Source: Ewingella americana ATCC 33852
Lineage (GTDB): Bacteria > Pseudomonadota > Gammaproteobacteria > Enterobacterales > Enterobacteriaceae
Length of the DNA stretch: 64,000 bases
Direction of reading: 5' to 3'
Assembly (NCBI RefSeq): GCF_000735345.1
Contig: NZ_JMPJ01000071.1
Coordinates: 114,609 to 178,608, forward strand
Positions 8,149-17,596 of the stretch are shown here, in pieces (the first letter of the stretch is position 1; every line of letters begins with the position of its first letter). The notes beneath the pieces are model-generated. The model was not told the origin of the DNA and searched no databases. It saw nothing but the letters and a program-made list of their open reading frames with translations. Both the position numbers and the translations under genes were made by a program.

Positions 8149-8670
8149 GTGGACGATTTAACAATAGGGATGTTGGTTGAAGACGCCGAATATGATTTTT
8201 CGGCATTTGATTGCGGAGAGGAGTCTCTCAACGTTTTTCTGACCGAGCACCTTGCGCGGCAGCACAGAAATCGCATTTTGCGCGGTTATCTGCTCATGAC
8301 CAAAGAGCCAAAACCCAAGGTCTTAGGTTATTACACGCTGTCGGGCAGCTGCTTTGAGAAGGCTTCTTTGCCATCAAATACTCAGAAAAGAAAAGTGCCT
8401 TATGAAAACGTCCCCAGCATCACGTTGGGCCGTTTGGCGGTTCATAAAGAGTTGCACGGGCAGGAGTGGGGAACCACGCTGGTAACACATGCCATGAAGG
8501 TGGTTTACTTGGCTTCTAAGGCTGTTGGCGTCCACGCACTTTTTGTTGATGCACTGAATGATAAGGCGAAAGGCTTCTACCAAAAATTGGGTTTCATCCC
8601 TCTTGCTGGCGATAATGCCCATTCTCTTTTCTTACCGACCAAGTCGATAGAGACGCTTTTTGCCTCCTGA
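8149..8670 (+). CDS. ataT: AtaT-like GNAT toxin (acetylates aminoacyl-tRNA), with unusual P-loop
   Basis: 173 residues from GTG 8149 (VDDLTIGMLVEDAEYDF), which aligns with the known AtaT start. AtaT/TacT toxins acetylate the amino group of charged tRNA and block translation. The conserved FDCGEE motif, LGYYTLSGSCFE and the catalytic tyrosine region (KAKGFYQKLGF, Y144) are present. The acetyl-CoA-binding loop, QGQGWG as I recall it for AtaT, reads HGQEWG here (H103, E106): a glycine of the phosphate-binding loop is replaced by glutamate. Binding of acetyl-CoA may be impaired, so the toxin could be attenuated or dead. Confidence 0.9.
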   Translation: MDDLTIGMLVEDAEYDFSAFDCGEESLNVFLTEHLARQHRNRILRGYLLMTKEPKPKVLGYYTLSGSCFEKASLPSNTQKRKVPYENVPSITLGRLAVHKELHGQEWGTTLVTHAMKVVYLASKAVGVHALFVDALNDKAKGFYQKLGFIPLAGDNAHSLFLPTKSIETLFAS

Positions 8671-8678
8671 TTGACCGT

Positions 8679-8975
8679 TTACTCGGCCAAATAACCCTCC
8701 AAACTCCCCGGCTGTTCCTTTACCAGTTTCTCTTTCTGCGCTTTAGTCAGTTTTTTCACTTTCAGTTCAAGCTTCGAGGCAAGCGAGCGGTCACCGGCGG
8801 GGCAGTGGAATACGAGTTCTAGTTCGCCTTTACCGCGCAGGGCTTTGGCACCTTTGCCCGATTGATGCTGGGATAGACGGCGTTCGACCTCGGTGGTGAT
8901 GCCGGTGTAGAGCATGCCGGACGGCGTGCGCAGCATGTATAAAAACCAGTGGGATGGCTCGGCAGACTCGGACAT
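8679..8975 (-). CDS. yhbQ: GIY-YIG nuclease-superfamily protein YhbQ
   Basis: 98 residues from ATG 8975 ([20 protein letters not shown]); the frame is open further upstream but would overlap the yhbP start. The GIY-YIG core is [17 protein letters not shown] followed by the conserved arginine ERRLSQH and [10 protein letters not shown]. coli YhbQ is a small DNA-binding member with reported structure-selective endonuclease activity. It ends 8 bases from the convergent ataT stop. Confidence 0.92.
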   Translation of the reverse strand: MSESAEPSHWFLYMLRTPSGMLYTGITTEVERRLSQHQSGKGAKALRGKGELELVFHCPAGDRSLASKLELKVKKLTKAQKEKLVKEQPGSLEGYLAE

Positions 8976-9078
8976 TTTGATTCGCAACGTAATGCTATGA
9001 ATTGAAGTTGACGGCAAGTTTACCTTATCGGCCCAAGAGCGCGTTAAACTGGCTGCAGATAATTTTGAGGAGTAACGC

Positions 9079-9519
9079 ATGACTGACGCGGGCGATGTAA
9101 AACATATCAGCACCTTTCTCAGTGATAATCACGTGCTGGCGCTGTGCGCGTTGGCGGACGGCGAGATGTGGAGCGCCAACTGCTTTTACGTGGCGGACCC
9201 GGAGATCATGACACTCTACTTTATGACCGAGTTGAAGACTCTGCACGGCGCAATGATGGCGAAAAACCCGCAGGTGGTGGGGACTATTGCGCCGCAGCCG
9301 GAGAGCATTGCGCTGATCCGCGGCATTCAGTATCGCGGCGAGGCGGTGATGTTGTCTGGAGAACAAGAGCAGTTGGCGCGCCAGCGTTATTGCCAGCAAT
9401 TCCCCATCGCGGCGACCATGAAGGCACCGGTTTGGGCGTTAAAGCTTAATGAAATCAAGATGACCGACAATAATCTCGGTTTTGGCACCAAGTTAAGATG
9501 GCAGCGAAACGCAAGCTAA
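9079..9519 (+). CDS. yhbP: YhbP family protein (split-barrel flavin-binding fold)
   Basis: 146 residues. It belongs to the pyridoxamine-phosphate-oxidase-like split-barrel family: [19 protein letters not shown] and [17 protein letters not shown] are the barrel strands that usually hold a flavin. Function is unknown in E. coli. GAGGAG lies before the ATG. It faces yhbO across a GC-rich hairpin, keeping the E. coli gene order. Confidence 0.9.
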   Translation: MTDAGDVKHISTFLSDNHVLALCALADGEMWSANCFYVADPEIMTLYFMTELKTLHGAMMAKNPQVVGTIAPQPESIALIRGIQYRGEAVMLSGEQEQLARQRYCQQFPIAATMKAPVWALKLNEIKMTDNNLGFGTKLRWQRNAS

Positions 9520-9530
9520 CTGGCAGACAC

Positions 9531-9554
9531 CAAAAGGGCCGGTTTCCCGGCCCT
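9531..9554 (-). terminator. Intrinsic terminator of yhbO (convergent with yhbP)
   Basis: AGGGCCGG (9535-9542) pairs with CCGGCCCT (9547-9554) over a 4-base loop. On the minus strand the stem ends in TTTT, so it best fits termination of yhbO; yhbP may use it as well. Confidence 0.7.
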
Positions 9555-9607
9555 GTGGTTCAAGCTATTCAGTCAAACTATCGCATTAGTTTGGCTATTT
9601 AGCTGAG

Positions 9608-10126
9608 TTATGCTGCTAGCACTCTGAGCGACTCGCGGTTAAACGCGGGCAGGTCGTCTGGCGTGCGGCTGGTGACCAGCGTGTCGTTGTCTACCACCAC
9701 TTCTTTGTCGAAGAACTCGGCTCCGGCGTTTTTCACATCGACCACCACCGGTTTCACCGTCGTCAGCTTGCGTCCGCGAATGACATCCGCGTTAATCAGC
9801 AGCTGCGGGCCGTGGCAAATGGCGAAAATAGGCTTGCCGCTTTTGGCAAATTGGCGCGTAAACTCGACGAAGCGATCGTCACCGCGCAGGGTATCTGGCG
9901 AGTGGCCGCCCGGCAGTAGCAGCGCGTCAAAGTCAGCGACTTTCACATCATCAATAGATTTATCAATGGTGACTTTGGCTTTGCCCTGCTTGCCATGAAT
10001 GACGTTTCCGGCTTTATGCTCAATGGTGATCACTTGGTGGCCGGCTTTCTTGTAAGCTTCCGCTGGCGAGGTGAATTCTGAGTCTTCAAATTCGTCAGTG
10101 ATAAGAACTGCAATTTTCTTGCTCAT
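9608..10126 (-). CDS. yhbO: DJ-1/PfpI family protein deglycase YhbO
   Basis: 172 residues from the second of two adjacent ATG codons (10126), because GGGAG then has normal spacing and the start matches E. coli YhbO. The nucleophile elbow FAICHGPQLL holds the catalytic cysteine C104; the acid is E15 in DEFEDSEFTSP, as in the PfpI family. E. coli YhbO repairs glyoxal- and methylglyoxal-modified proteins and nucleotides and helps in stress survival. It is divergent from yraR. Confidence 0.95.
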   Translation of the reverse strand: MSKKIAVLITDEFEDSEFTSPAEAYKKAGHQVITIEHKAGNVIHGKQGKAKVTIDKSIDDVKVADFDALLLPGGHSPDTLRGDDRFVEFTRQFAKSGKPIFAICHGPQLLINADVIRGRKLTTVKPVVVDVKNAGAEFFDKEVVVDNDTLVTSRTPDDLPAFNRESLRVLAA

Positions 10127-10319
10127 CATGTCTCCCGTTGCTTATTGGAAAATGTCTTGATGTATAAAGCTTGGACGCCATGACCGCTGAGGTCAAACCG
10201 GATTCGTCCGAGTCTGTTTCTCCATCTGGCTTATACTCAGTCAGTAACGAGATATGTCTGATGGCGCTCCCGCGCAGAAAAGACAACGCTACGCGGCTGA
10301 ATCAACATAAGGAAATATC

Positions 10320-10958
10320 ATGGCAAAGGTACTTTTGCTGGGAGCCAGCGGGCTGGTGGGCGCGGAGCTGCTCTGCCTGCTAGAGCAAGATTCACGAGTG
10401 AGTCGCATTGTTGCCCCGACGCGGCGACCATTGGCCTCGCTGAGTAAGCTGGTTAACCCCGTCGGAAGCGATATCCCCGCGCTGGTGGCGGAGCTGGATG
10501 AGCCGATAGACCTGTTTTTCTGCTGCTTAGGCACTACGCGCAAGCAGGCGGGAAGTGCGGCGGCTTTCCGCGAAATCGAATTCAAGATGGTGGTTGATAG
10601 CGCGATGGCTGCCCGTAAGCTGGGTGCTAACCACTGCCTGTTGGTTAGCGCCAACGGCGCTGACCCTGATTCACGCTTGGTTTACAACCGCACCAAAGGT
10701 GAGATTGAACAAGCGCTGATTGCCCAGAAATGGCCTTTGCTGACGCTGGTCCGCCCCTCTTTGCTGGTGGGGCATCGCCAGCCGCCGCGCTTGGTCGAGC
10801 AACTCAGCGCGCCGCTATTCAAGCTGCTGCCCGGCAAGTGGAAAGCCATTGAAGCCCTCGACGTGGCGAAGGCGATGCAGCAACAGGCATTCAATGCCGG
10901 TCTCGGCGGTATCACCGTGCTAGAGTCCAATCAGCTGGCCGCGATTGCTCGCCAATAA
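10320..10958 (+). CDS. yraR: Predicted NAD(P)-binding nucleoside-diphosphate-sugar epimerase YraR
   Basis: 212 residues, a short atypical SDR protein. The N-terminal Rossmann motif is LLGASGLVGAELL (GxSGxxG). LFFCCLGTTRKQAGS and LVSANGADPDSRLVYNRTKGE follow the E. coli YraR sequence; the YxxxK pair of classical SDRs is present as YNRTK. The substrate is unknown. AAGGAAATATC precedes the ATG. It converges on phnP. Confidence 0.92.
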   Translation: MAKVLLLGASGLVGAELLCLLEQDSRVSRIVAPTRRPLASLSKLVNPVGSDIPALVAELDEPIDLFFCCLGTTRKQAGSAAAFREIEFKMVVDSAMAARKLGANHCLLVSANGADPDSRLVYNRTKGEIEQALIAQKWPLLTLVRPSLLVGHRQPPRLVEQLSAPLFKLLPGKWKAIEALDVAKAMQQQAFNAGLGGITVLESNQLAAIARQ

Positions 10959-10969
10959 AGACTAGGCTG

Positions 10970-11719
10970 CTACCAACTGAGCGTCTGGCCGTCTCGCGCC
11001 GCGAAGACGTTTTCCGGCAGCGGGTTGCTCTGCAGCCATAAATCCAGTTTGTGGCTGATGTGGGTCAGGTAGGTTTTGCCCGGCTTTAACTGCTCATGGA
11101 TAGCCAACGCCTGATGAATATCATTGTGGTTCTTGTCAGGGATTTCGCGCGGCGGGTGGCTGCAATCCAACACCATTGCATCTATTTCAATCTCCTCTAA
11201 ATATTTCGCCGTCGCCAGCGGCAAACCGGCGGTGTCGGTGAGGTAAGCCAGCGTCGCTTGCTCGGTTTTAATCAAATAACCGAAGGTGATTTTAGAGTGA
11301 TTAAGCGGCAGCGGCGTCAGTTGCAGATTACCGAACTGGCGCGTGACAAAGGGTTGAAACGGCGGCTGAAAATCCAGAATGCCCGGATGTTTATACAGGT
11401 CGTCACAGCCGTTTTCATCTGGCGGACCATAGACCGGGATCGCATTTCCAACACCCCAGCGCAACGGAAATAACCCCTGAACGTGATCCATATGGTAGTG
11501 TGTAAGCCAAAAACGCTGAATTTCGCCCGCCGTAAACTGTTGGGCTAACTCCGGCAATCCTGCATCAATCAGCGTCACTTCCCCCTGATATTCCAACTTT
11601 GCACTGCAAGGCTGACGGCGAAACGCCGGGTCTTTGCGCGCCTGTTCACACACGGCGCAGTCGCAACCAAAAACGGGCACCTGCTGTGCCCCGCCGGTGC
11701 CGAGAAAGGTCAATTGCAT
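10970..11719 (-). CDS. phnP: Phosphoribosyl 1,2-cyclic phosphate phosphodiesterase PhnP
   Basis: 249 residues from ATG 11719 (MQLTFLGTGGAQQVPVFGC). A beta-lactamase-fold hydrolase with the metal motif HYHMDH and a zinc-finger-like CDCAVC near the N-terminus. In the C-P lyase pathway it opens ribosyl 1,2-cyclic phosphate 5-phosphate to ribose 1,5-bisphosphate, the substrate of PhnN. A further in-frame start upstream would overlap the preceding gene and was rejected. It is the last gene of the phn operon. Confidence 0.96.
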   Translation of the reverse strand: MQLTFLGTGGAQQVPVFGCDCAVCEQARKDPAFRRQPCSAKLEYQGEVTLIDAGLPELAQQFTAGEIQRFWLTHYHMDHVQGLFPLRWGVGNAIPVYGPPDENGCDDLYKHPGILDFQPPFQPFVTRQFGNLQLTPLPLNHSKITFGYLIKTEQATLAYLTDTAGLPLATAKYLEEIEIDAMVLDCSHPPREIPDKNHNDIHQALAIHEQLKPGKTYLTHISHKLDLWLQSNPLPENVFAARDGQTLSW

Positions 11720-11742
11720 GCACGAATCCTTCAATTGAGAAC

Positions 11743-12378
11743 TCAAAGGTATTTTTCGACAAAGCTTTCGAGGTTGCGGAAATCCGGCATGCGCGCTCTT
11801 AACGTCTCGTGATCCCAGTTCCACCACTGGCTGCGCTCGATTTTCTCAATCAAGCCGTCGTTAAAGCGCATACCAATCTTTTTCGCCGCCACGCCCGCCA
11901 CGATGGAGTAAGGCTCGACGTCTTTGGTCACTACGGCTGAGGTGCCAATCACCGCGCCATTGCCGACTTTCACGCCCGGCATAATTACCGCGTTGTGGCC
12001 GACCCACACGTCGTTGCCGACGGTGACGTGATGCTCGCGGCGCCAGTCGAAGAAATTCACATCGTCTTCACCCAAATCATAGGCCGAAGCGCGATAGGTA
12101 AAGTGGTGCTGGGCGATACGATTATAGGTCGGGTGGTTGCCCGGATTGATGCGCACATAGGTGGCAATCGACACGAATTTACCAATGGTGGCATAGTGGA
12201 TCTGGTTGTTACCGGCGGTATAGGAGTAGTCGTCGATGGTAGATTCTTCAAAGATGGCATTATCGGAGATGTGGACGTAGCGCCCGGCGCGGGACTTATT
12301 CATCACCACGTTTTCACCGATTTTTGGCTGTGAGAAGTCGATTTCAGCACGTTGCGGGTTTTCAACAATGTCACTCAT
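11743..12378 (-). CDS. Phosphonate-associated hexapeptide-repeat acyltransferase
   Basis: 211 residues. The middle is a left-handed beta-helix of hexapeptide repeats (IGKFVSIATYVRINPGNH, VTVGNDVWVGHNAVIMPGV, VGNGAVIGTSAVVTKDV), typical of trimeric xenobiotic or maltose acetyltransferases. A related family is repeatedly found in phn operons. It takes the place that PhnO (a GNAT aminoalkylphosphonate acetyltransferase) has in E. coli, so it may acetylate aminophosphonates or an intermediate; that is inference. It overlaps phnN by 4 bases (ATGA). Confidence 0.85.
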   Translation of the reverse strand: MSDIVENPQRAEIDFSQPKIGENVVMNKSRAGRYVHISDNAIFEESTIDDYSYTAGNNQIHYATIGKFVSIATYVRINPGNHPTYNRIAQHHFTYRASAYDLGEDDVNFFDWRREHHVTVGNDVWVGHNAVIMPGVKVGNGAVIGTSAVVTKDVEPYSIVAGVAAKKIGMRFNDGLIEKIERSQWWNWDHETLRARMPDFRNLESFVEKYL

Positions 12379-12962
12379 GGCTCAACCTTCTGGGGAGAAA
12401 TAGGATAGAGAAACGCGGTGGAAGGCGCAGCTAAGAGCTGCAACAGTCCTGCCAGCGTCTGTTGTAACTGGCCGTTGTTTTCCAATCTCTGACAATGTGC
12501 GGGCATTTCATTGGCGTACTGCGCCGCGCGTTGCAGGCGATGGTGGATCTGCTCGCTGTTCTCCCGCCCGCGCTGCTCTAAACGCTGGCGCAAAACCTCT
12601 TCGGATACTTGTAAGCAGACTGGGATCAGGCGCTGGCCGTAGCGCTGCATCGCCTGTTCCAAATAAGCGCGAGAGCCATTGACCACCACGTTGCAGCCTT
12701 GCTGCATCCAGTGGTCTATCTCAATGCCAACCGCGTAATGGCAATCGTGAGCCTGCCACTCCAGAGCAAACAAGCCGCGCTCGGCTCGCTGGGAAAACTC
12801 ATGTTGGCTGAGAGCAATATGGTTCTCCGAGCCTGCATTGGCAGGGCGAGTGATGTAGCGATGCGCCACCATCAAATTGGGCGGCAGGTCGTGGCGCAGG
12901 GCATCCAGCAGGCTATCCTTGCCTGCTCCCGATGCGCCCATCAAGTAAACGAGTCGGCTCAT
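12375..12962 (-). CDS. phnN: Ribose 1,5-bisphosphate phosphokinase PhnN
   Basis: 195 residues from ATG 12962 with AAGGA 7 bases upstream. A guanylate-kinase-like P-loop protein: LMGASGAGKDSLLDAL is the Walker A motif, and HRYITRPANAGSENHIALS matches the substrate-binding region. It phosphorylates ribose 1,5-bisphosphate to PRPP, the last step of C-P lyase metabolism. It lies 14 bases after phnM. Confidence 0.95.
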   Translation of the reverse strand: MSRLVYLMGASGAGKDSLLDALRHDLPPNLMVAHRYITRPANAGSENHIALSQHEFSQRAERGLFALEWQAHDCHYAVGIEIDHWMQQGCNVVVNGSRAYLEQAMQRYGQRLIPVCLQVSEEVLRQRLEQRGRENSEQIHHRLQRAAQYANEMPAHCQRLENNGQLQQTLAGLLQLLAAPSTAFLYPISPQKVEP

Positions 12963-12976
12963 CAATCATTCCTTTA

Positions 12977-14113
12977 TCAAAACACCTGAATCCCCTGACG
13001 CCACACGTTTTGCACGTAGTGGTGGTCGGCGTGGGCGCGAGCTAGTACCAGGTCGGCGCGTTTGCCTTCGGCGATCACTCCACGGTCTTGCAGGCTCAGG
13101 GCACGGGCCGGGTTGCGGGTCACCAGACCTACCGCCTGCGGCAGCGTGAAGTCGTTGCTGTCGTCATTGGCGATACGGAACACGGCGTCGAGCAGGCTGG
13201 CCGGGTAGTAGTCAGAAGACAGGATGTCGAGAATACCCAGAGACGCCAGATGATGCGCGGCGACATTGCCGGAATGCGAGCCGCCTCGAACGATATTTGG
13301 CGCACCCATCAAGACTTGCAGGCCACATGCGTGCGAGGCCCGCGCAGCTTCTTCCGTGGTGGGGAATTCGGCAATCACGCTGCCCAGCGCGCGCGACTCT
13401 TCGACGTGCGCGGTGGTGGCGTCATCATGGCTTGCCAGCGCGATGCCCAGATTGCGGCAATGCTCGGCGATGGCGTAGCGGTTCGGTTTCGCCCAACGCA
13501 GGGAGTTCTGGATTTGCTCTTCTTGGAACGCTTCCATCTGGTCGTCATTCAGGTTGTATTTGCCCTGATAGTATTCGCGGTACTTTTGCGGCGTGGCGAA
13601 CTGGCGCTGGCCCGGCGAGTGGTCCATCAGGGAGACCAGCGACAGCACTTCGGTGTGCATCAGTTTTTCAAACAGCGGCAGCGTGCTTTCGTGCGGCAGC
13701 TCGCAGCGCAGGTGTAGGCGGTGCTCGGCGCGGTTAAGACCGGCTTTGCCGCTGTTGACCACGGCAGTAATCATCTTTTCAAGATTTTCCAGACGATGGC
13801 CGCCGTCGCGCGCGTCGCCCACTGATACGGCGTCGAGCACGGTGGTAATGCCGCTGGCGACCATCAGCGCGTCGTGGCTGCTCATCGCCGAGTGGGCCGG
13901 CCAGTCAACTTTCGGGCGCGGTGTGAAGAACTTGTCGAGGTTATCGGTATGCAGCTCGATAAGCCCCGGCAGCAACCAGCCGCCTTCAGCATTGATCGCC
14001 TGCGGCAGTTGGCTGCTGGTGTCGGCGAAGGCGGTAATGACGCCGTCCTGCACTTCCAGAGAACCTTTAACGACCTGATCTTCTAGGACCAAATTGACAT
14101 TGTTAATGATCAT
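12977..14113 (-). CDS. phnM: Alpha-D-ribose 1-methylphosphonate 5-triphosphate diphosphatase PhnM
   Basis: 378 residues, amidohydrolase superfamily. Metal-binding residues are seen in [17 protein letters not shown] near residue 55 and in the later [18 protein letters not shown] and SSDYYP motifs. It removes pyrophosphate from ribose 1-methylphosphonate 5-triphosphate to give the PhnJ substrate. Its ATG overlaps the phnL stop by 4 bases. Confidence 0.97.
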   Translation of the reverse strand: MIINNVNLVLEDQVVKGSLEVQDGVITAFADTSSQLPQAINAEGGWLLPGLIELHTDNLDKFFTPRPKVDWPAHSAMSSHDALMVASGITTVLDAVSVGDARDGGHRLENLEKMITAVVNSGKAGLNRAEHRLHLRCELPHESTLPLFEKLMHTEVLSLVSLMDHSPGQRQFATPQKYREYYQGKYNLNDDQMEAFQEEQIQNSLRWAKPNRYAIAEHCRNLGIALASHDDATTAHVEESRALGSVIAEFPTTEEAARASHACGLQVLMGAPNIVRGGSHSGNVAAHHLASLGILDILSSDYYPASLLDAVFRIANDDSNDFTLPQAVGLVTRNPARALSLQDRGVIAEGKRADLVLARAHADHHYVQNVWRQGIQVF

Positions 14114-14817
14114 GCTGGGATCTCCGCAGAGGGCGCTGGTGTCATGGCATAGAGTCTATCGGCAACGCGCTCGCGCACGTCTTCATCGTGGAAAATGCCT
14201 ACGACGGCGGCTCCACGGGCTTTGGCTTGCTGAATCAGGGTGACGACCGCGGCGCGGTTGGTGGCATCCAGCGAGGCGGTCGGTTCGTCGAGCAGTAAAA
14301 TCGGGTAATCGACGATAAAACCGCGCGCAATGTTCACGCGCTGCTGTTCGCCACCGGAGAAGGTGGAGGGCGCGAGGTGCCACAGGCGCTGCGGCACGTT
14401 GAGGTGGCTCAGCAGGCGGCTGGCGCGCTCTTCGGCTTCGGCTTTGTCGACGCCCAGCTCAATCAGCGGCTGCATCACCAGATTCAGGGCGCTAATACGC
14501 GGGATAACGCGCAGGAACTGGCTTACCCAGCCGACGGTGTGGCGGCGTACGGCGAGAATTTCCCGCGCTTCTGAGCCCACCATGTCGACCCACTGGCCCT
14601 GATGTTCGACCCAAATATGGCCGCTGTCCGGCAGGTAGTTGCCGTAGAGCGAACGAAGTAAGGTTGATTTTCCGCTGCCAGAGTGGCCGTGAAGCACCAC
14701 GCATTCCCCGGCATCAACTTGCAGGCTGGCGTTATTGAAAACCGGCAACCGTGCGCTGTTCTGGTTATGTAATACAAAGGTTTTACTGAGGTTTTCGACC
14801 CTGAGCTTTGTCGTCAT
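14110..14817 (-). CDS. phnL: C-P lyase ABC-type ATPase PhnL
   Basis: 235 residues, one ABC ATPase domain: Walker [10 protein letters not shown] near residue 44, signature FSGGEQQR, Walker [13 protein letters not shown], and the switch histidine in GIFHDED. PhnL is needed for phosphonate use and can stack on PhnK on the C-P lyase core; no transport role is known. E. coli PhnL is 226 residues. It starts 13 bases after phnK. Confidence 0.96.
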   Translation of the reverse strand: MTTKLRVENLSKTFVLHNQNSARLPVFNNASLQVDAGECVVLHGHSGSGKSTLLRSLYGNYLPDSGHIWVEHQGQWVDMVGSEAREILAVRRHTVGWVSQFLRVIPRISALNLVMQPLIELGVDKAEAEERASRLLSHLNVPQRLWHLAPSTFSGGEQQRVNIARGFIVDYPILLLDEPTASLDATNRAAVVTLIQQAKARGAAVVGIFHDEDVRERVADRLYAMTPAPSAEIPA

Positions 14818-14830
14818 TTTTGGTCACCTG

Positions 14831-15622
14831 TTAAGACAATACCGAGGAAACTAATAACTGCGTGTAAGGATGATGTGGATCGTCGAGCACGCGGTCGGTT
14901 AAACCACTTTCCACCACCTGACCCTGCTTCATCACCAGCAGACGGTTCGCCAGCAGGCGCGCGACGCCCAAATCGTGGGTCACAATCACCACCGCGAGCT
15001 GCATCTCCACCACCAAGGTGCGCAGTAAGTCCAGCAGGCGGGCCTGCACGGACACATCCAGACCGCCGGTTGGCTCATCCATAAATACCAGACGCGGATG
15101 CGTCACCAGATTGCGGGCGATTTGCAGGCGCTGCTGCATACCGCCGGAGAACGTGGTTGGCATGTCGTCGAGGCGAGACACCGGAATTTCCACATCTTCC
15201 AGCCACTTAGCGGCCTGTTTACGGATATCACCATAGTTACGCTGACCAATGGCCATCAGGCGCTCGCCGATATTGCCGCCAGCGGAAACCTGACGACGCA
15301 GGCCGTCCATCGGGTGCTGATGCACCACGCCCCAATCGGTGCGCAGGAGGCGGCGGCGGTCGCTTTCCGGCATGTCGTAAAGCGACTGCGCAGCCTGCTG
15401 ACCGTTGTTATAGATAACCTGCCCCTGCTGTGGCGCGAGGCGCGCGGAGATTGACTGCAACAGCGTGGTTTTACCGGAGCCAGATTCGCCCACGATGCCC
15501 AGCACTTCGCCCGGATAGAGATTGAAAGAGACATCGCTAAAGCCTTTGCCCGGCGCATACAGGTGGGTCAAGTTGTTGACCGACAGCAGAGGTTCAGCGT
15601 TGAGTTGGCGTGGAGTGGTCAT
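14831..15622 (-). CDS. phnK: C-P lyase ABC-type ATPase PhnK
   Basis: 263 residues, one ABC ATPase domain: Walker A GESGSGKTT, signature FSGGMQQR, Walker B LVFMDEPTGGLD, and the switch histidine in VIVTHDLG. PhnK binds the (PhnGHIJ)2 core next to PhnJ. Its ATG shares one base with the phnJ stop (TGATG). Confidence 0.96.
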   Translation of the reverse strand: MTTPRQLNAEPLLSVNNLTHLYAPGKGFSDVSFNLYPGEVLGIVGESGSGKTTLLQSISARLAPQQGQVIYNNGQQAAQSLYDMPESDRRRLLRTDWGVVHQHPMDGLRRQVSAGGNIGERLMAIGQRNYGDIRKQAAKWLEDVEIPVSRLDDMPTTFSGGMQQRLQIARNLVTHPRLVFMDEPTGGLDVSVQARLLDLLRTLVVEMQLAVVIVTHDLGVARLLANRLLVMKQGQVVESGLTDRVLDDPHHPYTQLLVSSVLS

Positions 15623-16512
15623 CAGTGTTGCGCCTTATTCTGGGTTTGTTGGCTGTTCAGCTCGACCTGCTGGGCGCAGAAGTCGGTGTCTGAGCACACG
15701 AACATCCGGTTGCCGAGGTCGTCGAGCACCACTTCGTCGAGATAGCTGTGGTGCGAGCCGCAAATAGCGCAAGGCTCATCCCACTGCTGCACGGTGAAAG
15801 GGTGGTCCTCGAAGTCGAGGCTTTCCACCTTGGTGAACGGCGGCAGGGCGTAAATGCGTTTCTCGCGACCGGCACCAAACAGTTGCAGCGCGGGCATCAT
15901 GTGCATTTTCGGGTTATCAAATTTCGGGATTGGCGACGGGTCCATCACGTAGCGATCGTTCACCTTGACCGGGTAGGCGTAGGTGGTGGCGATATGGCCG
16001 AAGCGCGCGATGTCCTCATACAATTTCACCTGCATCACGCCGTACTCTTCCAGCGCGTGCATCTTGCGCGTCTCGGTTTCGCGCGGCTCGATAAAGCGCA
16101 GCGGCTCTGGGATGGGCACTTGGAAAATCAGCACCTGATCTTCGGTCAACGGCGTCTCAGGGATGCGGTGACGGGTCTGGATCAGCGACGCATCGACGGT
16201 TTTCTCGGTGGTTTTCACCCCGGCGACGCTCTGGAAGAACTTGCGAATCGACACGGCGTTGGTGGTGTCGTCAGCGCCTTGGTCGATAACTTTCAGCACG
16301 TCTTGCTGACCAATAATGCTGGCGGTGATCTGAATACCGCCGGTGCCCCAGCCGTAAGGCATGGGCATTTCGCGACCGGCGAACGGCACTTGATAACCGG
16401 GGATCGCCACGGCTTTCAGAATGGCGCGACGGATCATGCGTTTGGTCTGTTCGTCGAGATAGCCGTGGTTATAGCCCGCGATGATGGCGGCGTGGTTATC
16501 ACTGCTTTTCAT
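15622..16512 (-). CDS. phnJ: Alpha-D-ribose 1-methylphosphonate 5-phosphate C-P lyase PhnJ
   Basis: 296 residues from ATG 16512 (MKSSDNHAAI), about 7 residues longer at the N-terminus than E. coli PhnJ. The four cysteines C248, C251, C273 and C279 (CAICG then FVCSDTDFC) match E. coli C241, C244, C266 and C272, including the [4Fe-4S] ligands of this radical-SAM enzyme. It cleaves the carbon-phosphorus bond and releases methane when methylphosphonate is the substrate. The start lies inside the end of phnI (14-base overlap). Confidence 0.97.
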   Translation of the reverse strand: MKSSDNHAAIIAGYNHGYLDEQTKRMIRRAILKAVAIPGYQVPFAGREMPMPYGWGTGGIQITASIIGQQDVLKVIDQGADDTTNAVSIRKFFQSVAGVKTTEKTVDASLIQTRHRIPETPLTEDQVLIFQVPIPEPLRFIEPRETETRKMHALEEYGVMQVKLYEDIARFGHIATTYAYPVKVNDRYVMDPSPIPKFDNPKMHMMPALQLFGAGREKRIYALPPFTKVESLDFEDHPFTVQQWDEPCAICGSHHSYLDEVVLDDLGNRMFVCSDTDFCAQQVELNSQQTQNKAQH

Positions 16513-17596
16513 GGTCTGAGTCCTGTGAAGTCGTTGAATCATGCTGCTGGCGCAGGCGTTTCAGCAGTTCCAGTTCGGCCTGGAAGTCAACGTAGTGCGG
16601 CAGTTTGAGGTGGGAAACAAAACCGGCGGCCTCGACGTTGTCGGCATGAGACAGCACGAACTCTTCGTCCTGCGCCGGGCTATTCACCAGTTCGTTGTAC
16701 TCTTTGGTCTGCAATGCGCGGTCGACCAGCGACATCGACATCGCCTTGCGCTCGGCGCGGCCAAACACCAAGCCGTAGCCACGGGTGAAGTGCGGCGGCT
16801 TGTCGTCCGGGGTGACAAAGCTGTTCACCATTTCGCATTCGGTCAGCAAGATCTCGCCGATATCAATCGCAAAGCCCAGCTCTTCCGGCACGATTTCCAC
16901 CGTCAGCCAGCCGGTACGAATTTCGCCAGCAAAGGGGTGGGTGCGGCCATAACCACGCTGGGTGGAGTAGCTCAGGGAGAGCAGGAAACCTTCGTCGCCG
17001 CGTACCAGCTGTTGCAGGCGAGCCGCGCGAGAAGCAGGGTAAACCGGCGGGGTGCGGGTGATGTCTTCCGGCTCGCTGCCGTCATCCTCTTCCTTCACCG
17101 CCAACTGTTGCGCGGTCAGCAGGTCAAAAACGTGGCTGCACTGCTCTGGCAGGGTTTCGTCGGCGATGGGCGTGAACGGCGCTTCGCCTTCGGCCAGCAG
17201 CGCGAAATCCAGCAAACGGTGGGTGTAATCGTAGGTCGGGCCAAGGACCTGTCCGCCCGGCAAGTCCTTATACACCGCAGAAATACGGCGTTCGAGGCGC
17301 ATATCGCTGGTGTCCAGCGGCTGGCTGGTGGCGAGGCGTGGCAGGGTGGTGCGATAGGCGCGCAGCAGAAAAATCGCTTCGACCAAGTCGCCGCTCGACT
17401 GCTTGATAGCCAGCGCGGCCAGCTGGCGGTCGTAAATTCCGCCTTCGCTCATCACGCGATCTACCGCCAGACCAAGCTGTTGCTCGATTTGCGCGCATTC
17501 AAGTTCATCAACGCGGGTGTCACCACGGCGCTCGTGCGCCAGAAGTTGATGGGCGGCAGCAATGGCTTTTTCGCCCCCTTTAACGGCTACGTACAT
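16499..17596 (-). CDS. phnI: C-P lyase core subunit PhnI
   Basis: 365 residues from ATG 17596 (MYVAVKGGEKAIAAAHQLL), matching the E. coli start. PhnI is the nucleosidase subunit that, with PhnGHL, exchanges the adenine of ATP for the phosphonate to form ribose 1-methylphosphonate 5-triphosphate. Conserved blocks LPGGQVLGPTYDYTHRLLDFA and GYGRTHPFAGEIRTG are present. ATG and the phnH stop share one base. Confidence 0.97.
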   Translation of the reverse strand: MYVAVKGGEKAIAAAHQLLAHERRGDTRVDELECAQIEQQLGLAVDRVMSEGGIYDRQLAALAIKQSSGDLVEAIFLLRAYRTTLPRLATSQPLDTSDMRLERRISAVYKDLPGGQVLGPTYDYTHRLLDFALLAEGEAPFTPIADETLPEQCSHVFDLLTAQQLAVKEEDDGSEPEDITRTPPVYPASRAARLQQLVRGDEGFLLSLSYSTQRGYGRTHPFAGEIRTGWLTVEIVPEELGFAIDIGEILLTECEMVNSFVTPDDKPPHFTRGYGLVFGRAERKAMSMSLVDRALQTKEYNELVNSPAQDEEFVLSHADNVEAAGFVSHLKLPHYVDFQAELELLKRLRQQHDSTTSQDSDHEKQ

